The notes beneath the pieces are model-generated. The model was not told where the DNA came from, did not search any database, and saw only the letters and a list, made by a program, of their open reading frames with translations. A stretch of 45,274 bases of DNA, taken from the NCBI GenBank assembly GCA_025360815.1, contig JANYBL010000037.1, forward strand, positions 1-45,274, in the 5' to 3' direction. Made by a program: the position numbers and the translations under genes. Source of the stretch: Burkholderiales bacterium (GTDB lineage: Bacteria > Pseudomonadota > Gammaproteobacteria > Burkholderiales > Usitatibacteraceae). Positions 35,812-44,727 of the stretch are shown here, piece by piece; positions within the stretch are counted from its first letter, which is position 1, and the number at the start of each line of letters is the position of its first letter.

Positions 35812-36135
35812 TTTCGTTCCCATGATCGCGCATTGCCTTGAGCGTGCATCAATAGGATTGTCTTGTGTCGGCGGACCAAACGAGGTTCGCCTGCGCACCG
35901 CCCACGCATCAAACGGCGGCAATCGCAAAAATAGCAACCGCACTGCCGGTACTCTCGAGACTCTGGGTGCACTAGCCTCCGTTTTATTTCACTTGGCGCT
36001 GTGACGGGCTACTCTATGGCTGCTATTCTATGGCTCTGCTGATGGATGAGCCTGCCGGTTTTGGCTGCACTGCCCGCTGCACAGCGATCGTTACCTAGAA
36101 CAACATCGCAACTTTTGCACAACAAGGAGACCCTC
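35812..36135. other. 324-base gap without recognised features
   Basis: Lies between malQ and the BPSS1780-type gene. Frames here are short and lack ribosome sites. A longer in-frame extension of the next gene into this gap (to 36046) is rejected, because the downstream ATG has a strong AAGGAG. No clear terminator was seen. Confidence 0.45.
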
Positions 36136-36957
36136 ATGGAACCGAACCAATCTGCGAACCCGTTTCAAACGCCTGCAATACCGCCCGCTTCGGCAACCGA
36201 GACGGGCGCTGCGCTGGTCGACAACGGCCGTACCACCCCTGCTGGTAACGGCCTTAACTGGATCACCGCCGGTTGGAACATTTTCACGCAATCGGCTCTG
36301 GTGTGGATCGTTTGTATGGTGATTCTGCTGGTCATGTTTGTGGTGCTTAGTTTCGTGCCGTTTCTGGGCAATATGGTGCTTTATGTGGTGATGCCAATAC
36401 TGACCGGCGGCCTGATGATGGGTTGCCAGGCGCAACACGAGGGGCGCCCACTTGAGATCGGCGATTTGTTCGCCGGTTTTCAAAAGCGAACCGTGCCGTT
36501 GATGCTGGTTGGCGTGATGTATCTGGTGGTTTCAGTGGTTTTATTGCTGCTTGCGGGCCTCGCCTTTTTTGTTATTGTCGGGTCAAGCGGGATTGTTGGG
36601 GCGTTCATGAGCGGCGATCAGACGGCGATCATGTCGTTGCTTGCGGGTTCGGTCTTTGGTGCGCTCGTCGTGGCGCTGCTGGTGCTGGCGGCTTATATTC
36701 CGATTGCGATGGCGTTTTGGTTTGCGCCGACCTTGGTGGCGCTGCACGATGTTGAACCAATGCAGGCTATCCGCATGAGCTTTTTCGCGTGCCTTAAAAA
36801 TTTCATGCCGTTTTTGCTTTACGGCATCGTGTTTTTGCTCATTTTCTTCGTCGCGGCGCTGCCGTTGGGGCTCGGATTATTTGTCGCCTTTCCGCTCATG
36901 TATGCCTCCACTTACGCCGCCTATCGCGATATATTTCTGACCGACGCAGCGCAATGA
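36136..36957 (+). CDS. BPSS1780 family membrane protein
   Basis: Inner-membrane protein of 273 residues, function unknown. The start at 36136 follows AAGGAG at ideal spacing. A polar Pro/Ala/Thr-rich N-terminus of about 45 residues (EPNQSANPFQTPAIPP) leads to NGLNWITAGWNIFTQSALVW, the usual entry of this family, and then about six hydrophobic helices. Polar loops hold QAQHEGRPLEIGDLFAGFQK and LHDVEPMQAIRMSFFACLKN, two segments typical of the family and of related DUF975/DUF2189-like proteins. Proteins of this type are widespread in betaproteobacteria, which supports the taxonomic guess. It has no evident tie to the glycogen genes upstream or glmM downstream. Confidence 0.8.
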   Translation: MEPNQSANPFQTPAIPPASATETGAALVDNGRTTPAGNGLNWITAGWNIFTQSALVWIVCMVILLVMFVVLSFVPFLGNMVLYVVMPILTGGLMMGCQAQHEGRPLEIGDLFAGFQKRTVPLMLVGVMYLVVSVVLLLLAGLAFFVIVGSSGIVGAFMSGDQTAIMSLLAGSVFGALVVALLVLAAYIPIAMAFWFAPTLVALHDVEPMQAIRMSFFACLKNFMPFLLYGIVFLLIFFVAALPLGLGLFVAFPLMYASTYAAYRDIFLTDAAQ

Positions 36958-37028
36958 GAACAACCTAAATTGCACGACAATCACGTCGTCGTTGGCATCA
37001 TAAAACCTCAATCAAAGCTTAAAAAAAC

Positions 37029-38378
37029 ATGACCAGAAAATACTTTGGCACCGACGGTGTCCGTGGCCTTGTCGGGCAAATGCCCATCACGCCTGACTTC
37101 GTGTTGCGCCTCGGCAATGCAGCCGGACGGGTGTTGGCGAGCCATCGTCCGGCGGACGGGACGCACCCTGCGGTGTTGATCGGTAAAGACACTCGCATCT
37201 CGGGCTATATGCTCGAAAGTGCGCTCCAGGCGGGCTTGGCGGCGGCGGGTGTCGATGTATTGTTGGTGGGGCCAATGCCAACACCCGGCGTGGCCTATCT
37301 GACGCGGGCGCTGCGCTTGTCGGCCGGTGTAATGATTTCAGCTTCGCACAATCCTTACGACGATAACGGCATTAAGTTTTTCTCAGCTGACGGTCAGAAA
37401 TTGCCCGATGAAGTGGAGCATGAGATCGAAGCAGAGTTAGACAAGCCGCTGCAATCGATGCCGTCCGCGTCGCTTGGTCGTGCGCGCCGGATTGAGGATG
37501 CGGCGGGGCGTTATATTGAGTTTTGCAAAAGCAAATTTCCGGTTGAGTTTGATCTTAAAGGATACAAAATCGTGCTCGATTGCGCCGAAGGCGCAGCCTA
37601 CGATGTGGCACCCAAAGTGTTCCGAGAATTGGGCGCCGAAGTGATCGCGATTGCGAATCATCCCAATGGTATGAACATCAACGACCATTGCGGCGCAACC
37701 CACACCAAAGCGATGGTGGCGGCGGTACTTGAGCACAAAGCGCATTTTGGTTTGGCGCTTGACGGTGACGCTGATCGGCTGGTGATGTGCGATGCCGACG
37801 GCACCTTGTTTGACGGCGATCAGCTTATGTATGCGGTGGTCAAAGACCGCCAATCGCGCGGCGTATTGAAGGGCGGCGCGGTCGGCACGTTGATGACTAA
37901 CTTCGCGCTCGAAAAACGCTTTGCCGAAATGAACATTCCCTTCGCCCGTGCCAAGGTGGGGGATCGTTATGTATTCGAGATGTTGAAAGAAAAAGGCTGG
38001 GAGGTCGGGGGCGAGAATTCAGGGCATTTGCTGTGCCTTGATAAACACACCACCGGTGACGGCATCATCTCGGCGCTGCAAGTACTGGCGGCGTTGCGCA
38101 GACCATCCGTATCCCTCAAAAATTTCACCTCAGAACTCACGCTCTATCCGCAGATTTTAGTGAACGTCCGTACCGCCACGAAGATTGATTTTGCGGGCAA
38201 CGTTGGCGTCCAGCGTGCGGTCGCCGATGCTGAGGCCAAGCTCGCCGGCCAAGGCCGCGTACTATTGCGTGCATCGGGCACCGAGCCGGTGATTCGCGTG
38301 ATGGTCGAAGGTGAAGATCATGCCTTGGTCAACGCATTGGCTAACACGGTTGCCGATACAGTACGGGCGGCGGCGTAA
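37029..38378 (+). CDS. glmM: Phosphoglucosamine mutase
   Basis: Converts glucosamine-6-phosphate to glucosamine-1-phosphate for UDP-GlcNAc and peptidoglycan synthesis. It has 449 residues, the family length. All four alpha-D-phosphohexomutase signatures are present: the phosphoserine loop [12 protein letters not shown] with Ser106, the metal loop LDGDADRL, the sugar loop GGENSGHLL of GlmM type, and the phosphate-binding [14 protein letters not shown]. The N-terminal [13 protein letters not shown] is diagnostic. The ribosome site is weak. In betaproteobacteria glmM usually follows folP; here it lies by itself after the glycogen genes, where a side role in glucose-phosphate interconversion is conceivable but unproven. 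A structured hairpin follows the stop. Confidence 0.96.
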   Translation: MTRKYFGTDGVRGLVGQMPITPDFVLRLGNAAGRVLASHRPADGTHPAVLIGKDTRISGYMLESALQAGLAAAGVDVLLVGPMPTPGVAYLTRALRLSAGVMISASHNPYDDNGIKFFSADGQKLPDEVEHEIEAELDKPLQSMPSASLGRARRIEDAAGRYIEFCKSKFPVEFDLKGYKIVLDCAEGAAYDVAPKVFRELGAEVIAIANHPNGMNINDHCGATHTKAMVAAVLEHKAHFGLALDGDADRLVMCDADGTLFDGDQLMYAVVKDRQSRGVLKGGAVGTLMTNFALEKRFAEMNIPFARAKVGDRYVFEMLKEKGWEVGGENSGHLLCLDKHTTGDGIISALQVLAALRRPSVSLKNFTSELTLYPQILVNVRTATKIDFAGNVGVQRAVADAEAKLAGQGRVLLRASGTEPVIRVMVEGEDHALVNALANTVADTVRAAA

Positions 38379-38401
38379 GGCGTAAATAATGAAAGTGGCC
38401 G

Positions 38402-38453
38402 CCTAGACCGGCTTCCAAGCGAATTTAGCTTGGAGATCCGCTCCCAGTCTAGG
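38402..38453 (+). terminator. Long two-part hairpin after glmM, probable terminator
   Basis: Outer arms CCTAGAC (38402-38408) and GTCTAGG (38447-38453) enclose an inner stem CCAAGC (38415-38420), loop GAATTTA, GCTTGG (38428-38433). A T-rich tract (TATTTTTATTTC) follows within about 15 bases. Confidence 0.6.
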
Positions 38454-38605
38454 GTTGCGTATTTTTATTTCAGTCACAGGACAAGTTATCCCGCAATTTC
38501 TGCAATCTGTCGGTTGCCTATCGCCGCGTTAAGACAATCCCGTTACCGTGTCTTAGTCGCAAACGGCAAAAAAATGACAGATGCTAAATTTTAGGGGAAA
38601 ACGTA

Positions 38606-39394
38606 ATGGGTAAATTGACCAATAAAGCAAGCGCACAGAATTCAATAACGGCTGCTGCGGTTGCCAATAGTCCGACTCGCACCACAAACCACGCCCTCCG
38701 AAATGCCATCGCCGTTGGGGTAGCAGCCATTGCGATGGTGTCTTGCGGCACGACGATGGCCGAAAGCAACGACGGTTTTTCAACATCGAAGCGATTTATG
38801 GCCGGGATTGATGTCAATGCCAACCCGCGTGTGGCTGAAACAGGTTTACCGATGTATCCAGGCGCGATCATTGAGCGCGATGGCAGCAATAACAGCGATA
38901 GCAGCAATACCGGCGAGAAAGTGAGTGGCGTAAACCTTGATCTCTGGTTCGGCAAGTACGGCATGAAGTTGGTTGTCGTTAAACTCAAAACCGAGGACAG
39001 CGCCGACCAAGTAGCAGCGTTCTACCGTAAAGCGTTGGCCGAGCGCGGTGAAGTGCTCGATTGCAGTCGCGACGCTCGCGATGCACGCTATACCAGCCGT
39101 AAAGCAGAGCGCAAAGCCGAGAAAAATTCCAAGGCCGTCACGTGTAGTGAAATAAATATTAGCGATGTTGATGAAAAGAGGGGCGAAAAAAGCAGTCGTC
39201 GCCGCAGCGACGAAAAGCGCGATGACAGTCGTGACGCTGATGGCGACAACAATCATGACGTCGATGTTGATCGCAACGGAAAGGTTTTCAAAGCAGGCAC
39301 TCGCCAGAAACAATATAGCGTGTCGGTTCAACCCAAGGGCAGCGGATCAACTTTCCAGCTACTGCATCTTGAAAAACGTGGCGGCGATGAGTGA
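38606..39394 (+). CDS. Unrecognised exported protein, putative lipoprotein
   Basis: Product of 262 residues that I do not recognise as a named family. A long polar N-terminal region precedes a hydrophobic segment (ALRNAIAVGVAAIAMVSCGT) with Cys47 in an atypical lipobox (MVSC); cleavage by signal peptidase I near TTMA is the alternative. The mature region opens GLPMYPGAIIERD and has a compact domain with NLDLWFGKYGMKLVVVKLKT and SADQVAAFYRKALAERGEVL, a pattern seen in small hypothetical proteins of Burkholderiales. Then a highly charged Lys/Arg/Asp/Ser-rich stretch (about 155-220) precedes a final beta-like part (KQYSVSVQPKGSGSTFQLLH). AGGGGAAA lies upstream of the ATG. Low-complexity composition suggests slippage growth in the charged stretch. 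Confidence 0.65.
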   Translation: MGKLTNKASAQNSITAAAVANSPTRTTNHALRNAIAVGVAAIAMVSCGTTMAESNDGFSTSKRFMAGIDVNANPRVAETGLPMYPGAIIERDGSNNSDSSNTGEKVSGVNLDLWFGKYGMKLVVVKLKTEDSADQVAAFYRKALAERGEVLDCSRDARDARYTSRKAERKAEKNSKAVTCSEINISDVDEKRGEKSSRRRSDEKRDDSRDADGDNNHDVDVDRNGKVFKAGTRQKQYSVSVQPKGSGSTFQLLHLEKRGGDE

Positions 39395-39443
39395 TTGAAA
39401 CGCTGGCAACAAGTCGAAAGTCTGCGGTAAGCGAGTTGTTTTA

Positions 39444-39477
39444 GGCGACGACATTTAGCGATAAACTTAACGTCGCC
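39444..39477. terminator. Stem-loop between convergent genes
   Basis: GGCGACG (39444-39450) and CGTCGCC (39471-39477) form a seven-pair stem with a 20-base loop, 50 bases after the putative lipoprotein stop. A T-tract is missing, so its role in termination is only suggested by position. A further direct repeat, AGTGGTGGTTCAG (39570-39582 and 39586-39598), lies closer to cydB. Confidence 0.35.
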
Positions 39478-39621
39478 GCCTAGTGACACTGCTTAACAGC
39501 ACTGCTTAACAACACCTTTATTCGGACGGAACTAGTCCGGAATACTGTTTCGCGGTGGTCAGCTCGTTCAGTGGTGGTTCAGGAAAGTGGTGGTTCAGTA
39601 GAGTAGCACTCCACGATTAAG

Positions 39622-40689
39622 TCAGTAGTAAGTTAGCGCGCGCGCCTTGCCCCAAAACACGCGATAGGCATAGATGGTGTAGCCCAAAATAGCGGGGAGC
39701 ACGACTACCGCGCCGACCAAAATAATCTTCAAACTTTCGGGTGCGCTGGCAGCCTGCCAAATATCGATTTTATCGACGACTAGATACGGAAAAAGGCTAT
39801 ACGCCAAACCGTAGAACGCGAGAATGAAAATCCCCACCGTGCAGGCAAACGGAACCCATGCGCCGTATTCATTGCCCTCTGAGAGTCGCTTGGGAAGTCG
39901 GCGCAATGCGCGGTCGATCACGAAAAATAAAACCGCCGTCGCCGCCGGAACTGGCATCAGCAAAAATAAATTCGGTAGCGCAAACCATTTTTCAAAAATC
40001 CGCGCACTCACCAAAGGTGTGACGATTGATATCGCCGCAATGCCGGCACCCGTGAACCACAAACTGCCTAGCGCCCAACGCACCGCCCGTTGCTGTAGCG
40101 CACCTTCGGTTTTCATGATGAGCCATCCCGCACCGAGAAGTGCGTAGCCCGCGCAAAGGCAGAGCCCGGTGATAATGGCAAAGCCATATTCCGCCCAACC
40201 ATTTTTGAAGCCGGTGATGTATAGCCCCAACATCACGCCCTGCGAGAACGAGGCTAATACGGAACCGGCATAGAACGCGTTGTTCCATAAATGCTTATGC
40301 GCGGCACGTGCCTTGACCCGAAAATCAAACGCGACCCCGCGCAACATCAAACCCAGCAACATTAGCGCAACTGGCAGATAAAGCTCACCCAAAATTACCC
40401 CATGCGCCATCGGAAAGGCGACCAACAAAATACCCACGCCCAATACTAGCCATGTTTCATTCGCATCCCAAAACGGGCCGATCGATGAAATCATGATGTC
40501 TTTTTCAATATCAGCGTTGGTACTGTTTGCGCTGTTTGTTCCATCCGCACCATTGGCGCGACGTAACAAAATGCCCACACCCAAATCGTAGCCATCCAGC
40601 ACGACGTAGGCGAGCATCGCCACGCCCATCAGCGCAAGAAACACCACAGGCAGCCAGCCGCCATTTTGCAGATTCGTTAACGGATCCAT
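39622..40689 (-). CDS. cydB: Cytochrome bd-type quinol oxidase subunit II
   Basis: Membrane subunit of the terminal quinol oxidase, 355 residues, with about nine helices. The start at 40689 is preferred over a long frame into cydA because AGGAAAA precedes it and it gives the family N-terminus (LPVVFLALMGVAMLAYVVLD). Conserved segments: LDGYDLGVGILL, PFWDANETWLVLGVGILLVA, and RGVAFDFRVKA. Between GILLRRA and DIMISSIGPFWD lies an Asn/Thr/Ser/Ala-rich insertion of roughly a dozen residues in the first cytoplasmic loop. It follows cydA by 23 bases. The name cioB would be equally suitable, given the CydA type. Confidence 0.93.
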   Translation of the reverse strand: MDPLTNLQNGGWLPVVFLALMGVAMLAYVVLDGYDLGVGILLRRANGADGTNSANSTNADIEKDIMISSIGPFWDANETWLVLGVGILLVAFPMAHGVILGELYLPVALMLLGLMLRGVAFDFRVKARAAHKHLWNNAFYAGSVLASFSQGVMLGLYITGFKNGWAEYGFAIITGLCLCAGYALLGAGWLIMKTEGALQQRAVRWALGSLWFTGAGIAAISIVTPLVSARIFEKWFALPNLFLLMPVPAATAVLFFVIDRALRRLPKRLSEGNEYGAWVPFACTVGIFILAFYGLAYSLFPYLVVDKIDIWQAASAPESLKIILVGAVVVLPAILGYTIYAYRVFWGKARALTYY

Positions 40690-40712
40690 GATTTTTTCCT
40701 GTCCAGTGAGCG

Positions 40713-42077
40713 CTATTTTTTTGCCGGCTGAAAGTTGCCGTTTAAGGCCGGTGTGGGCATATGCGAGGCGCCCGAAGCGGCTGGATATTGCGCTTTGCGC
40801 GCCAAGTGAAATATAACGGTGACGTAGGCAACAGTCAGCGCGGCGTAGAGCAACAAATACATGATGAAAGTTGAAGCAATCATGGCGCTCGGAATAGCTG
40901 ATGCGGCATCTACTGTTTTTAATACGCCATACACCAGATACGGTTGCCGCCCAATTTCCGTTACGTACCAGCCGGCCACCGTGGCAACCCAGCCTGCGAA
41001 GGTCATACCGACGAGGGCGCGCGCAAGCCACGGTGCAGGTGCACCGCGCTTGCGGATTTGCCAGACGCTAAACCATGAAACGGATAGCATCAGCATGCCG
41101 GTGCCAACCATGATGCGGAACGCCCAAAATAACGGCGCTACCGGCGGATGTTTGCCTTTAAATTCGTTGAGTCCCTTGACCTCGCCATCGAGTTCATGGG
41201 TTAGCACCAAACTCGTTAACTTCGGAATGCCAATCGCAAAATCATTGCTGCGCGTTTTTTCATTGGGAATCGCAAACAACAGCGAAGGTGCGCCCTTTTC
41301 GGTTTCCCAAAGTCCCTCCATCGCGGCCACTTTGGCGGGCTGATATTTGAGGGTGTTGAGGCCGTGTGCGTCCCCAGCCATTATTTGTAGCGGGATGAGC
41401 ACCGCCGCCAATGTGATGCCGGTTTTCAATGCGGCCATGACGGATGGGTTGCGGTCATTTCGTTGCCACCGATAGGCCGAAATCCCCGCGATTAAAAACG
41501 AAACCGTCAAGCCCGATGCCAGCAACATGTGCGTCAGCCGATACGGAAATGAGGGGTTAAAAATGATCTGGAACCAATCAACGGCATGCGCTTTTCCAGC
41601 GATCATTTCAAAACCTGCCGGTGTGTGCATCCAAGAATTCAACGCGATGATCCAGAATGCCGAGAGCGTCGTGCCGCCCGCTACCAGCAGTGTGGCAATC
41701 GTGTGCGTGCGGTTGGAAACGCGGTTGGTGCCGAAGAGCATGATGCCTAAAAAACTGGCCTCCAGAAAAAATGCGGTCATCACTTCGTATGCCAGCAATG
41801 GACCCGCGATATTGCCGACTGTTTGCATATAGCCCGGCCAATTGGTGCCAAACTGAAAACTCATGGTGATGCCGCTGACCACGCCTAACGCGAAAGTAAG
41901 CGCAAAAATTTTCACCCAAAATTTATAGGCGTCCATCCACTTTGCATTATTGGTCGCATTGAATCGTAGTTTAAAAAATAACAATACCCAACCCATCGCA
42001 ATCGAAATGGTGGGGAACAAAATATGAAAAGTAATGTTGGCGCCAAATTGGGCGCGGGCTAGAAGGATCGGATCCAC
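40713..42077 (-). CDS. cydA: Cytochrome bd-type quinol oxidase subunit I, short Q-loop (CIO-like)
   Basis: Heme-bearing subunit that oxidises quinol and reduces oxygen to water, 454 residues. The start is GTG with a weak ribosome site (AGAAAGAAA). Axial and proton-path residues can be placed: His18 (ITFHILFP), Glu98 and Glu106 (YEVMTAFFLEASFLG), His183 (YRLTHMLLASGL). The quinol loop after GDAHGLNTLKYQPAKVAAME is short, without the long C-terminal insertion of E. coli CydA, which points to the cyanide-insensitive-oxidase subgroup. The motif GRQPYLVYGVLKT is the family's GRQPW block with Tyr in place of Trp. Preceded by a GbsR-type regulator gene and followed by cydB. Confidence 0.95.
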   Translation of the reverse strand: MDPILLARAQFGANITFHILFPTISIAMGWVLLFFKLRFNATNNAKWMDAYKFWVKIFALTFALGVVSGITMSFQFGTNWPGYMQTVGNIAGPLLAYEVMTAFFLEASFLGIMLFGTNRVSNRTHTIATLLVAGGTTLSAFWIIALNSWMHTPAGFEMIAGKAHAVDWFQIIFNPSFPYRLTHMLLASGLTVSFLIAGISAYRWQRNDRNPSVMAALKTGITLAAVLIPLQIMAGDAHGLNTLKYQPAKVAAMEGLWETEKGAPSLLFAIPNEKTRSNDFAIGIPKLTSLVLTHELDGEVKGLNEFKGKHPPVAPLFWAFRIMVGTGMLMLSVSWFSVWQIRKRGAPAPWLARALVGMTFAGWVATVAGWYVTEIGRQPYLVYGVLKTVDAASAIPSAMIASTFIMYLLLYAALTVAYVTVIFHLARKAQYPAASGASHMPTPALNGNFQPAKK

Positions 42078-42133
42078 GCTATTTCTTTCTGAAAAGTAAT
42101 TTTTGCTGCCGGTTGTTGAAGAATGGCTGCCAG

Positions 42134-42712
42134 CTATTGGCCGCTCAGAGTTTTGGTCTTCTTCCCGCCTGTCACAATCTTTAACTTGTCTTTCATTTCC
42201 AACAATTTCGTTACCGTCGCCCCCATTCCCATGAGCTGCTTTAACGTTTCAGGCTCAAGCCGCTGTATATCGTTAAACCACATAGTCGCCATCTCGATCA
42301 AGTCGTGCATTTGCTTCATCCGCGCTTGAGCGTGGCGGTCCTCCTCAGTAGCGGTCGTTACTAACAGCGCGCCGCGCAGCATTGAAAGGGTCGGATCAAT
42401 TTCGCGTTTGCGGCGTTCCTCGGCCAAGATACGAAAGATTGCCCAAATATCGTCAGGTGCTGAAAAATATTCACGGCGGTCATTTGGCAAGTGCTGCAAT
42501 TTGGTGAGCCGCCATGACTCCAGCTCCTTCAAGCCCATGCTCACATTCGAGCGAGAGAAAGCGAGCGCTTCGGCGATTTCATCCGCGTTCAGCGGGCGCT
42601 GCGATACAAATAGCAGCGCATATATCTGCCCCACGGTGCGGTTAATGCCCCAGCGGCTGCCCATCTCACCGAAATGCAGAACGAAGTCTTGTGCGAGAGG
42701 CGTGAGGTTCAT
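42134..42712 (-). CDS. GbsR/MarR-type transcriptional regulator
   Basis: DNA-binding regulator of 192 residues with a winged helix-turn-helix. The N-terminal segment AQDFVLHFGEMGSRWGINRT and VGQIYALLFVSQRPLNADEI lead into the recognition helix region LAFSRSNVSMGLKELESWRL, and the wing carries DRREYFSAPDDIW. A helical C-terminal part would form the dimer. GbsR of Bacillus responds to choline; many proteobacterial relatives sit, as here, directly upstream of cyd-type oxidase genes, so control of cydAB is likely. The gap to cydA is 56 bases on the same strand. A 12-bp palindrome lies about 120 bases upstream of its start, a possible self-regulatory site. Confidence 0.88.
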   Translation of the reverse strand: MNLTPLAQDFVLHFGEMGSRWGINRTVGQIYALLFVSQRPLNADEIAEALAFSRSNVSMGLKELESWRLTKLQHLPNDRREYFSAPDDIWAIFRILAEERRKREIDPTLSMLRGALLVTTATEEDRHAQARMKQMHDLIEMATMWFNDIQRLEPETLKQLMGMGATVTKLLEMKDKLKIVTGGKKTKTLSGQ

Positions 42713-43120
42713 GAGGGTTAAGTCTTTGTTTTACGGTTCGTTTCGAAGGTTGTACTTGTGTCAGGAGATCGTTCGCCGTGGGCTGACAACCCGATAAATT
42801 CAACGCCACCTTTAATTATTGAATTTACAGTAATTACTGAAAATATAGCATAAATAGAATTTATTGCAAATAAAAATTGTGGCGTCTATACCGATCGTAG
42901 ACCTATTGCGGGGGCCCCTAAACGAGAAAAATCGGGCTTGCCCCCTTTTAGAAATATAATGTTATAGGTTAAATGTTGCCGTAGATGTTGCTTCAACTGT
43001 GCTTTAGTGGGTGCTCAATCACGCTTTGTTTCGCTATTGCGGCGGCAAGCAAACTGGGCAAGCACACTGTTGTACGCTTTTTTATCCGCATTCCCCAAAC
43101 TTATTTTGGAACTCATCTTC
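42713..43120. promoter_or_regulatory. Divergent region between the GbsR-type regulator and the TPR-like gene
   Basis: A 408-base gap, A+T-rich in the centre. It has the perfect palindrome CAGTAATTACTG (42828-42839), an interrupted inverted repeat GTCTA-N9-TAGAC (42884-42902), and GGGGCCCC (42911-42918). A TATAAT hexamer near 42955-42960 could serve the TPR-like gene, but no matching -35 is seen. Confidence 0.45.
42828..42839. promoter_or_regulatory. Perfect 12-bp palindrome, candidate operator of the GbsR-type regulator
   Basis: CAGTAATTACTG, lying in the A+T-rich gap upstream of the regulator gene. A dimeric winged-helix protein could bind it. Only one full copy was found in this gap. Confidence 0.4.
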
Positions 43121-44497
43121 ATGAAAATAGCTCATCAATCATATCTTTCCGGCCGACATAGCCAAGCCACGATCACTAAAATCGTTGCCGCAGTTGGCGT
43201 AACCTTTTTGGGCGCGACGGCTTTCAATAGCGTTCAGCTGTTCGCGCAAACTAACGATAACAAAGTAAGGCTCGAAGTCGCTAAAGAACAGAATCAAAAG
43301 CGGCCAGCCGACACGGCAGCACCTGCCAACGACAAAGAGACGGTACGCCAAGAAATCGCCAAGCCCTTGGAAGCAATACGCGAATTGATGAAAGAAAAGA
43401 AATACGCCGAGGCACTGGTTAAAGTGCGTGACGTCGAAGTCATCCCGAATAAAACGTCATATGAAATGTTTATCATCGACCAAATGCGCGGTGCAGCAGC
43501 GGCCGGTGCGGGCGACAACGGCTTAGCGGTGCGTTCTTTCGAAGCGGTGTTGGCAACCAACCGCCTGAAGGCTGATGCCGGCTTGCCAATCGTTGAAGCC
43601 ATCGCTGGAACTTACTACCGCAGCAAGGACTACAAATCTGCGGTAGTGTGGGCGCGTCGCTTTTTTACGGATGGTGGCGTGAATCCGCTCATGCGTTTGA
43701 TGTTGCAGCAGTCGCTGTATTTGAGTGAGGATTATGCGGGTGCGGCCAAAGATATTTCTGAGGATGTTGCAGCCCAGATTGCCGCCGGTAAAACGCCGAG
43801 CGAAGATATTTTGAAATTATTGGCAAGCTGCGCACTAAAACAAAAAGATAACCCAGCCTATGTTGTCGCGCTGGAAAAATTGGTGATTTATCACCCGAAG
43901 AAAGATTATTGGGCCGACTTTATTTATCGTTTTGAGTCCAAGCCAACTTTTTCGGATCGCTTGTCGCTTGATGTTTATCGCCTCAAGTTTCAGATGGATT
44001 TGATCGATGACTCAGCAGACTATATGCGCATGGCGTTATTGGCCAACCAGGCAGGCTTTCCAGTTGAAACCAAAGCCGTATTGGAACACGGCTACGCTCG
44101 CGATGTGTTGGGTAAAGGCGCGGATGCGCCCAACCAAAAGAAATTATTGGATGCGGTCAAAAAAGAATTGGCAGATGATGCTAAAAACAGCGCAAAAAAC
44201 GAGGCTGAGGCAATGGCCGCAAAAGACGGAACCGCGCTGGTGGGCGTCGGTTTTAACAACGTGCTTGCAGGCCAAGCTGAAAAGGGCGCACAACAAATGG
44301 AGCAAGGCATTAAAAAAGGTGGCTTGAAGCGTCCCGAAGAAGTCACGCTACGTCTTGGTATCGCCTACACGTTAGCAGGGCAAAAAGATAAAGCAATTGA
44401 TATCTTCAAGACCGTCAAAGGCGCTGATGGCGCAGGCGATTTGGCGATGCTTTGGAGCCTTTATGCGGGACAGGTGAAGAAACTAGAAAAGCAATAA
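43121..44497 (+). CDS. Exported tetratricopeptide-repeat-like protein
   Basis: Product of 458 residues of unknown function. The start at 43121 (MKIAHQSYLSGRH) is preferred over an upstream frame because it opens a signal-peptide-like region (IVAAVGVTFLGATAF, cleavage near LFAQ-TND); GGA about 10 bases upstream is a marginal ribosome site. The mature protein is helical with pairs of antiparallel helices in TPR style: KYAEALVKVRDVEVIPNKTS, GAGDNGLAVRSFEAVLATNR, AGTYYRSKDYKSAVVWARRF, and at the end RLGIAYTLAGQKDKAIDIFK. No enzyme motif is seen. The likely role is as a periplasmic or outer-membrane-associated scaffold. It has no obvious operon partner. Confidence 0.7.
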   Translation: MKIAHQSYLSGRHSQATITKIVAAVGVTFLGATAFNSVQLFAQTNDNKVRLEVAKEQNQKRPADTAAPANDKETVRQEIAKPLEAIRELMKEKKYAEALVKVRDVEVIPNKTSYEMFIIDQMRGAAAAGAGDNGLAVRSFEAVLATNRLKADAGLPIVEAIAGTYYRSKDYKSAVVWARRFFTDGGVNPLMRLMLQQSLYLSEDYAGAAKDISEDVAAQIAAGKTPSEDILKLLASCALKQKDNPAYVVALEKLVIYHPKKDYWADFIYRFESKPTFSDRLSLDVYRLKFQMDLIDDSADYMRMALLANQAGFPVETKAVLEHGYARDVLGKGADAPNQKKLLDAVKKELADDAKNSAKNEAEAMAAKDGTALVGVGFNNVLAGQAEKGAQQMEQGIKKGGLKRPEEVTLRLGIAYTLAGQKDKAIDIFKTVKGADGAGDLAMLWSLYAGQVKKLEKQ

Positions 44498-44727
44498 ATT
44501 TCAATATTCGATTGTTCGTTTCTGCTTTTATACAAAAAGCCAGCGGCGAATAAGAAATTTTTGCAACTTATCAATGATGACAGTTTTTTTTGCGGATTGA
44601 AGTAACTTAGCGAGGCAATATTTCGTCGTTAAATGTATAAATTTCAAAAAGCTAAAGATGCCTGAGCGGGGCCCGATTATCTGGAAGGGCAAGTTGATGC
44701 CACTTGATCAACTTGTCAGGAGCCACC

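Noticed and set aside
40690-41031. N-terminal extension of cydB into cydA
   Set aside because: The extension overlaps conserved cydA coding sequence; the internal ATG at 40689 has a good ribosome site and the family N-terminus.
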